From positions 26,200,162 through 26,264,161 of the forward strand of contig OU612067.1 in NCBI GenBank assembly GCA_914767715.1: a DNA stretch of 64,000 bases, given 5' to 3'. Position 1 is the first letter of the stretch, and each line of letters begins with the position of its first letter. Made by a program: the position numbers and the translations under genes. Positions 57,701 to 64,000 of the stretch are shown piece by piece. The notes under the pieces were generated by a model, which was not told the DNA's origin, did no database searches, and was given only the letters and a program-made list of their open reading frames with translations. The DNA is from Membranipora membranacea. Lineage: Eukaryota > Bryozoa > Gymnolaemata > Cheilostomatida > Membraniporidae.

Positions 57701-59343
57701 TCACTTTAGCCTTTGCTCTCAGGTGTAACAAAGAGAAGCCCATTGTCTGGAATACAACACAGTGTTATCTTAAGGTAGGCTTGTAAGTGTTTAAGTGCTG
57801 AGGCTTATCTGGGGTCACTGGTAGTGGGCTTTTTACCATCAACCGACCCCCACTTGAGTGGTTGAGAACTCAAACTATCGGTTGGTAGGCTTGTCAATAC
57901 CTGATTTTAATTTCTTTTGTCTCAGTTGAATACATCTAATAGCAGTTATGCTAATGCAACAGTTATCAGAAACCAAATTGACGGTAACGCTTTTACAGTT
58001 TCATTAGATCATTGTTCGTTTTCTTTCAGGCATCGTTTGACCAAATCCAAGAAGAGCTTCAATTTTGTGATGACAATAACATCCACTTCGGAGGTAGGAA
58101 TCTGATAACTAAATTAACGAAAGAAAACTCATCATATGTGCAATTATTGCGTTTTATTTCAAAGTGGTAGATGCTCCGTGTCTGTACATAAACCCTGACC
58201 ATATTATCGCAAAAAGTTTCAAGGTTGTTTCAAGAGCGATACAATCACATCCATAGCTCATAAGAGAGATACACTGATTATATCTACTATAATTGTTTTA
58301 GCAAAAATAGTGCGAGGAGCGTACATAACTCCAGAGACTAACCAATCGAAATCTGGAAACTACCCTAATCCTGTACATGACAGCCATGAAGAAACTAACC
58401 AATCATACGACAGGATTATCAGCTGGTTGTTGGACAGAGTTCGCAGTAAGAAAGACAGCGGAAGACAACTTCGGTTCATTTTGGCTTCTCACAATCAGAA
58501 CTCTATAAAGCTAGCTGTCAGCAGGTACGCAGACAAAGTAGTTGGTGTCTGCACATAGATGCCAGTCCATATTTTAACTATCCGCTAGGCTGAATTTAAA
58601 TACAATTTTGACACAGAGCAACCTTTACAATCATTCAATATGACACAGTAATGAACCATTCAATTCACTGTTGGTCTTTCCAGCAACAATATCACAGACA
58701 CCACATCTCTATTCATGTCAAAAAGTAATATGACTGTTGATCAGATAAAAATGATGTGACTCTTTGCAGGATGAAAGAGCTGCAGGTAAAAAAAGAGGAC
58801 AACTCTGTGATGTTTGGTCAATTATTCGGAATGTGCGATCACATAACCTTCACATTGAGTAAGTAATCTTATCAATCTTCTGATGTCCACAATTACAGTG
58901 ATTCTGCTCAGTTGAAAACTGGTCACACTATTTATTATCACAAGCCAGATGTGTTTCCCACTGTGTGTTTGTCGAGCATTCTTTAAAGTTGGTCGGACAG
59001 AATTCTATGATAAACTGCTTTTTAAAAATTTAATTAATTCCATTCCTTCTTTTTTCACAGGGCCTTATTTTATCATGACTCATGATACATTAGTCGGTGA
59101 ATATGACAAAGTATGAATTAAAAATTAAAAATCCTATAAACACGGACAATAACTATTATATTATATTATATTAAAGGTAGTGCTGGATATCAGGTACATA
59201 AATCAGTGGCTGTAGGCAGCATCAGCGAAGCTCTACCATATTTATCTCGACGCTCACAGGAGAATACTTCTGTTATCATCAACGCTAGAGAAGAGAGAGT
59301 TCTTCTTAAGAAAGAAATCATATCCAGATTTACTGGCAAATAA
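54761..59343 (+). CDS. Proline dehydrogenase family, hydroxyproline dehydrogenase-like (PRODH2-like)
   Basis: Exons 54761-55114, 55982-56160, 56585-56714, 56964-57048, 57536-57774, 58030-58093, 58302-58524, 58770-58858, 59177-59343 (TAA) close into 509 residues. The basic, Ser/Thr-rich N-terminus fits a mitochondrial presequence. LWELSRSLIVLSVC leads to the FAD-dependent beta/alpha barrel: VLMVDAEYTHINPA, KIVRGAYI (K.VRGAY substrate/FAD motif), FILASHNQNS, FGQLFGMCDHITF, and LPYLSRRSQENTSV with the Arg pair that binds the substrate carboxylate. CDH, HKS and QENTSV favour PRODH2 (hydroxyproline) over PRODH. The product would feed electrons from (hydroxy)proline to quinone in the inner mitochondrial membrane. 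Intron 1 has a GC donor (AAG|GCAAGT). The final acceptor (TTAAAG) is weak, and a stronger unused one (TTTTTTCACAG) lies at 59061; using that site would shift the frame. Confidence 0.9.
55115..55981 (+). other. GC-AG intron of the PRODH-like gene
   Basis: The exon ends CTCAAG and the intron begins GCAAGT, the usual consensus of GC donors. The acceptor is ATTTTAG. The frame across it (SLK|MFELSERILG) matches the family, so the intron is real unless the base is a sequence error. Confidence 0.75.
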
Positions 59344-59710
59344 AATTGTTATATTGTTGAGCTCCCGGTTGCTATTTATCAAGAAATGTATGCATTTTCT
59401 TTTGAGGGATAGCTGGCTATATTTAAACCAGTTGGCGTCATATCTTACTGATGTTTTGTCCAATGTTCACCATTTCCTTACAAATCATCAAAGAGATTAT
59501 CAACACATAATGATATTCCAGGCGACCGAAAATAATTTTTAAAGATGGGTCAGATTATTTTGCGCATATTTCGGAATAACAGCAATAATAATATTTTTTT
59601 AGTATATTATGAACTTTATTAACCACCGATCAATGTATGAAGCAAATAAGACCATGACCGTGAAAACAACAACAAATATGGGATTGTGCATATCCTTGTT
59701 CTTTTCTGTA

Positions 59711-59716
59711 AATAAA
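59711..59716 (+). terminator. Candidate poly(A) signal of the PRODH-like gene
   Basis: AATAAA about 370 bases after the stop codon in AT-rich sequence. Confidence 0.35.
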
Positions 59717-59878
59717 TAATTCATATTAGAACGATGGTAAATAATCATAATAAAAAGGAAATTGATATAATTTCTTTCTATGGAAATCATTACTATAAAA
59801 CGCATATGCCCACTCTCGCTGTATTATTCAGTATAGTTAGGTTATGCAACCCACCAGTGGTCCCTAGTTAGTATAAAC

Positions 59879-60165
59879 CATTGAATTCCATATCTGGAAT
59901 AGCGTCATTAGCTTTCTTTTGCAAAACAAAGGGCTTGCAAAAATAGCCAGTCCCTAGTAGCAATCTAAAAATGCCCTAATCATCGACACTGTAGGGGTAT
60001 AGTTACTGTTTGCAATTTTGTAAACAAGACAATTTCTCAGGCTAACTATTCATGCTACTAGGGACAGCCAATCAGATAACAGTCAGATGGGTCCCTGTGT
60101 TTAGTGTCCTAACCGTATAACGCTATGATACTATTTCCATTCTAAGAGAAGAATCTAATTCAGTG
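59879..60165. mobile_element. 8-bp-TSD non-autonomous DNA transposon, short copy
   Basis: 287 bp, CATTGAATTCC at the left and AATTCAGTG at the right (inverse CACTGAATT), flanked by exact GTATAAAC at 59871-59878 and 60166-60173. Sub-terminal inverted repeats CCAGTCCCTAGTAGCA and TGCTACTAGGGACAG lie about 90 bp apart. Homologous to both ends of 19133-19793. The 8-bp TSD suggests hAT. Confidence 0.85.
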
Positions 60166-60812
60166 GTATAAACATAATCGTCAATGCCTGACATTTCACA
60201 ATTTGTTGGTTTAGATGACCGATGTTTGACACATTGTGATTGATAGGGCGATTAGCAAGACACTATCTTGAATTCTTGATCGACCATAAATTTGTTGTCA
60301 TAATCGTGTACAGTTTCAATTCTTGTCATTTCCCCCCCCCCTCACTATGACGTCATTGTTGACATTTTTGATTGGGCTAACTTACTTGGGATTCCCAAGA
60401 TTTTTCACAAACATAACACACACAATGGATAAATTATCATAATATTAATTCCAATGCAGACAGGCCATATGTGTATACCTATAGTAATGTGTTTTTCATG
60501 CCATGGCTGCCCATTTTTGCTCTATAGAAGAAAAGGTGATCCGAAACCTCAGATATTATAAATCCTCGAATAGCTATATTATTAGTATTAGTCTGTTCTG
60601 GTGATCAAAGACTATAGTAGTAGTGTATAAAGTATATTGAGGTCCTAGTTAATAGATGATACAAAAGGCATGTATAAGCCTCTGCATGTTTACTTGTCGG
60701 AAGCTACTGCATTACTGACGGTAATCAGGTTTGTTGGACAAAGTGTAGACAACTCCAAAATAGCAAACTAACACACTTCTAAAAATTGACTTGCTTTATT
60801 AAATTGGCATAT

Positions 60813-60880
60813 AATGTGTTGGCTCTGATTGGCTGGGTGGAGTGAAGACTCTCTCCCAAATCAATCAGAGCCAACACATT
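60813..60880. repeat. 19-bp perfect inverted repeat hairpin
   Basis: AATGTGTTGGCTCTGATTG (60813-60831) and its exact inverse (60862-60880) enclose a 30-base loop, just upstream of the retrotransposon remnant. No exact TSD seen. Confidence 0.8.
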
Positions 60881-61512
60881 GGCTAGTATCATCCCCACAT
60901 GGTAATGGTCCTTTTCATTGCTATCGTTTCAACAGACATCAAGTGATCAGAATACAAAGTCATGGTGGAGCGCAGTCAAAAATATCACCAACAAGAAATG
61001 TACAAAACCACTACCAGAGTATGCAGTTATAGATGGTGAACGTATGGATAATAAACAGCTGAGTAACAACCTAAATATCTTCTACAAGAGTGTGGGCGGT
61101 GAAGCGGTCAACATCAACAGTAGTACAGCACCTAGTCCTAGAGCAGCACTCGATCCAGCCTAGGTGAGATTAAGCGCCTACTAAGTCAGCTCGACCAGAC
61201 AAAAGCTACGAGCCATGAAGATTATCAGACATGGCTCTCCAAAGACGGAAGGGAGGATGTATGTATCCCTATCCATGATATAGTGAACACTATGCTGCAA
61301 ACTGGTCAGTATCCAGATTTTTATAAACGTGCTCAAGGGGCTCCAATTCCCAAAGTTACACGGCCACAAATGTATAAGGATTTTAGACCCATATCTTTAC
61401 TTTTTCATGTTGGAAAGTTATGTAAGCAAGTCATAGTGGACAAGTTGAAGTTTTCTGTAAAGGCCAATATTTCTGATAACCAGTTTGCATATCGGCAAAG
61501 TTTAGGCACGGC

Positions 61513-62720
61513 CATAGACTTAATAATAAACCTAGACAGGACACCGTATATAGCTGAAGTGAGGCACTTAATTATGGTGACGCGACGTCACTGGAGGGTG
61601 TAGAAACAGTGATTTTTACTCATAGCTATCATTGATTTACCGTTCCCAGCTCGGGTTAAATATTGATAACTCAACTGGCTTCAATCGGAATTCACGTTTG
61701 AAATAGATTCAGCAGCTTCTGGCGATCACTTTGATAGTCGGTTTAGCTCCATAGCTCAAATATTATCAAGAGAGCAAGCTATTTAAAACGGTGCATAGAC
61801 TTAAAGCTATAATTTTTTTAGCAGTTTCAGTCCTGATTAAATGCTTATATCTCAAACAATTTTTTTGGAATTTTTAGTTTGAAATTTACAATAGGTTCAG
61901 TAGCTTGTGGAGATCATTTTGATGGTCTCTTCTGCCTTGTAGCTCAAGTATAACCAGGGAGTTCAGGACTTTCTTCTTTGCTACCCCTTTCCATCAGCCA
62001 ATAATTGTGTCATTATTAGTAGTATAACGGTTTTCAATTGCTTGCTTGTTCGGTTATACCAACGAGGAAAGTCCTAAACTCCCTGGTTATACTTGAGCTA
62101 CAAAACTAAACAGACCTTTAGAATAATCTTCGCAAGCTACTGAATCTATTGCAACTTTCAAACTCAAAATTCCATCAAAATTGGTTGAGATATAAGCATT
62201 TAATCAGGACAAAATTATAGCTTTGAGTCTATGTACGATTTTCAATAGCTTGCTTTTTTGATAATATTTGAGCTACGAAGCTAAATAGACTATCAATATG
62301 ATCACAAGAAGCTGCTGAATCTATTGCAATATTCAAACTCAAAATCCCATCCAAATTGATAGGAAAAAAACTTTAAATCAGGGCTGAAACTGCAAAAAAA
62401 AGTTATAGCTTTGAGTCTATGTACTGTTTTAAATAGCTTGCTCTTTTGATAATATTTGAGCTATGGAGCTAAACCGACTATCAAAGTGATCACCAGAAGC
62501 TGCTGAATCTATTGCAATTTTCAAACTTAAACTCCAACTGAAGCCAGTTGAGTTATCAACATTTAACCCGAGCTGGGAACGGTAAATCAATGTTAGCTAT
62601 GAGTAAAAATCACTGTTTCTACACCCTCCAGTGACGTCGCGTAACCATAATTATGTGCCTCACTGCCTCAATGCTAATGCTCCATACAGTGTCCTGTCTA
62701 GGTTTATTATTAAGTCTATG
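61513..62720. mobile_element. Foldback element with sub-repeated arms, inserted in the RT gene
   Basis: 1,208 bp. It starts CATAGACTTAATAATAAACC and ends with the inverse. Flanks are GGCACGGC (61505-61512) and GGCACGAC (62721-62728), 7 of 8 identical; the target itself is the RT codon run for LGT. The arms are inverted over about 0.5 kb each and contain tandem diverged units of about 190 bp (marked by TTGAGCTA, GCTGAATCTATTGCAA and AGCTTTGAGTCTATGTA). An inner inverted pair around AACCAGGGAGTT / AACTCCCTGGTT lies near the tip. No protein is encoded. The layout recalls Drosophila FB elements; the CA...TG ends with an 8-bp TSD recall hAT. Confidence 0.85.
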
Positions 62721-62792
62721 GGCACGACCGAAGCTATCCTACAACTCCTAGATGATTGTACCTCTGACCTTGATATTGTGAATAACAAATAT

Positions 62793-62827
62793 TAGCCTGT
62801 CTTGACAAAGCTTGTCAAGACAGGCTA
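62793..62827. mobile_element. 35-bp perfect palindromic insertion with 9-bp TSD
   Basis: TAGCCTGTCTTGACAA, AGC, TTGTCAAGACAGGCTA: 16-bp perfect arms around 3 bases. AACAAATAT flanks it on both sides (62784-62792 and 62828-62836), exact over 9 bp. Removing the hairpin and one repeat joins the RT frame (NNKY to VQLDF), so it is an insertion into the retrotransposon. Confidence 0.9.
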
Positions 62828-64000
62828 AACAAATATGTGCAATTGGACTTTTTAGATTTTTCGAAAGCTACAACCTAGTATTGTTATAGATAAGATGCGT
62901 AAATGTGGTATTAATGAGAGTTTATTAGATATTTTGTGCAATTTTTTAGAGCAAAGGAAACAGTGCGTGAAAGTCAATCAAAGTTTTTCTGATTATATAG
63001 ACATATCTGTAGGTGCACCTCAGGGCACTAAGCTAGGCCCCCTACTATGGCTTTTTTATGTTAATGACCTAAGTCTAGGCGGCTACAATATGGTACAATA
63101 CGCAGATGATACAACATTTTACAAAACATTTAGCAATCAAGGAGAAAGCGTAGCTGAGGCTGTCAACCATACTATGAAATGGGCCATAGCTAATATGATG
63201 CTTTTGAATGCTAACAAGACGGTCATTATGAATGTTTATTTTAATGGTCGTACTAATTATGATGAGACTATTTTTGTTGATGATTCAGTAAGTGTTCAAC
63301 CTTCGACCGACCGATACCAAGTTTTTAGGCATACACATTGACAAACATCTAACTTTTAGTAATAATGTTGACAGCATTGTTTCAAGTTGCAATTCAAGGC
63401 TTTTTCTATTACGCCAACTGAAAGTCCTTGGTATGAATAGAGAAGGACTTAAACGATACTACTGTGCCAACATCCGATCCCTAATCACGTATGCCTCTCC
63501 TGCTTGGTTTTTTATGTTACATGATCAAGACAGGGATAGATTAGAAAGAATAAAGCGGTCACCTAGCAGGATCATTTTACCTGATCTTAGTTATAGTGAG
63601 AGATTACAAGTTTTAGCTTTGCCCACCGTATATGATTTTATTTTTGAACTCTCAAAGTGCCATTTTTTACGAATAGCTGATGATTCGACCCATCCACTTT
63701 ATAATCGTATACCAAGAAATTTTAGTAGGGTTTCCTCTCGCAATAATACCATTTTTAGACCTAAGAAATGTAGAACACAAAAGCGTGCCAAATCGTTTTT
63801 TCCTTTTTTTATGACATATTTCAACAATCACCGCTCTAAGTATTTTTTTTACGCATTGTACACATTCCACACTATCATCATTGATAACGAATGTATCAAT
63901 AAAATCTAGTCTAATCATTATTCTCTCAAAGTCATATCACACTGATCATTGGATGATAATTTACAATGTGCTAGGTGTAGTTATCTTATCATGAAACAAG

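Larger units (their letters stand above)
60918..63909 (+). mobile_element. Degenerate CR1/jockey-like non-LTR retrotransposon (reverse transcriptase remnant)
   Basis: The pieces run colinearly. 60918-61160 gives the linker ahead of the RT domain (KSWWSAVKNITNK). From 61156 in another frame come APIPKVTRPQMYKDFRPISL and DNQFAYRQSLG. 62727-62870 resumes with a TEAILQLLDD block; 62895-63341 has GAPQGTKLGPLLW and the catalytic YADDTTFY; 63292-63909 holds the C-terminal part (FLGIHIDKHLTF, NIRSLITYASPAW). No endonuclease domain is seen, so it is 5' truncated. It is dead: frameshifts near 61160 and 63305, a damaged stretch near 62870, plus a 1.2-kb foldback and a 35-bp hairpin inserted in the RT frame. 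Family assignment (CR1/L2/jockey group) rests on motif style only. Confidence 0.85.

Noticed and set aside
59062-59111. Possible extra 50-base PRODH exon after the strong acceptor TTTTTTCACAG
   Set aside because: Including it would shift the frame of the conserved last exon; skipping it gives a family-like join.
1-64000. CRISPR arrays, operons, prophage or bacterial genes
   Set aside because: The window is spliced animal DNA; no regularly spaced repeats or prokaryotic gene clusters are present.

Overview
The window is nuclear DNA from an invertebrate animal. It is AT-rich, its genes are split by GT-AG introns of about 0.1-2 kb, and it carries many small repeats. The recognisable proteins are metazoan: a ciliary intraflagellar-transport subunit, a D1-like dopamine receptor, a peroxisomal racemase and a SETMAR-type methyltransferase. 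The phylum cannot be fixed from this sequence alone.

Layout. 1-13,764 (+) holds the last 21 exons of WDR35/IFT121, with a single-exon PLAC8-family gene (-) at 599-961 inside or beside its upstream intron. 14,536-16,716 is a head-to-head pair of diamine-acetyltransferase-like GNAT genes. 16.7-21.2 kb is repeat-rich. 21,202-24,991 (+) is AMACR in 7 exons, ending in the peroxisomal signal SKL. 25-36.7 kb has no recognisable gene but shows two promoter-like motifs. 36,812-40,092 (+) is a two-exon D1-like dopamine receptor. 40,934-41,886 (-) is the 3' part of a SETMAR-like SET-domain gene. 45,554-51,541 (+) is the scavenger decapping enzyme DCPS in 6 exons. 54,761-59,343 (+) is a proline/hydroxyproline dehydrogenase in 9 exons, with a GC-AG first intron. 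60.8-63.9 kb is a dead non-LTR retrotransposon. The genes are unrelated housekeeping and signalling genes with no operon-like logic. Spliced frames of AMACR, DCPS, PRODH, the receptor and the WDR35 part all close exactly, which supports the exon maps.

The most unusual feature is the density of palindromic (foldback) DNA elements, several with visible target-site duplications (TSDs). There are TTAA-flanked elements (5.7, 12.2 and 43.3 kb); 8-bp-TSD elements with CA...TG ends (19.1, 46.2, 59.9 and 61.5 kb); a TA-flanked, C-rich-ended family (34.1 kb plus solo ends); and, most striking, 34-35 bp perfect or near-perfect hairpins flanked by exact 9-bp TSDs (50,838 and 62,793). One of these hairpins and a 1.2-kb foldback interrupt the same retrotransposon reading frame. 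A second set of tiny hairpins built on AAGGAGTT/AACTCCTT may be related in kind. A further point of interest is that both acetyltransferase genes have lost the acetyl-CoA loop motif and the catalytic tyrosine of the SSAT family.
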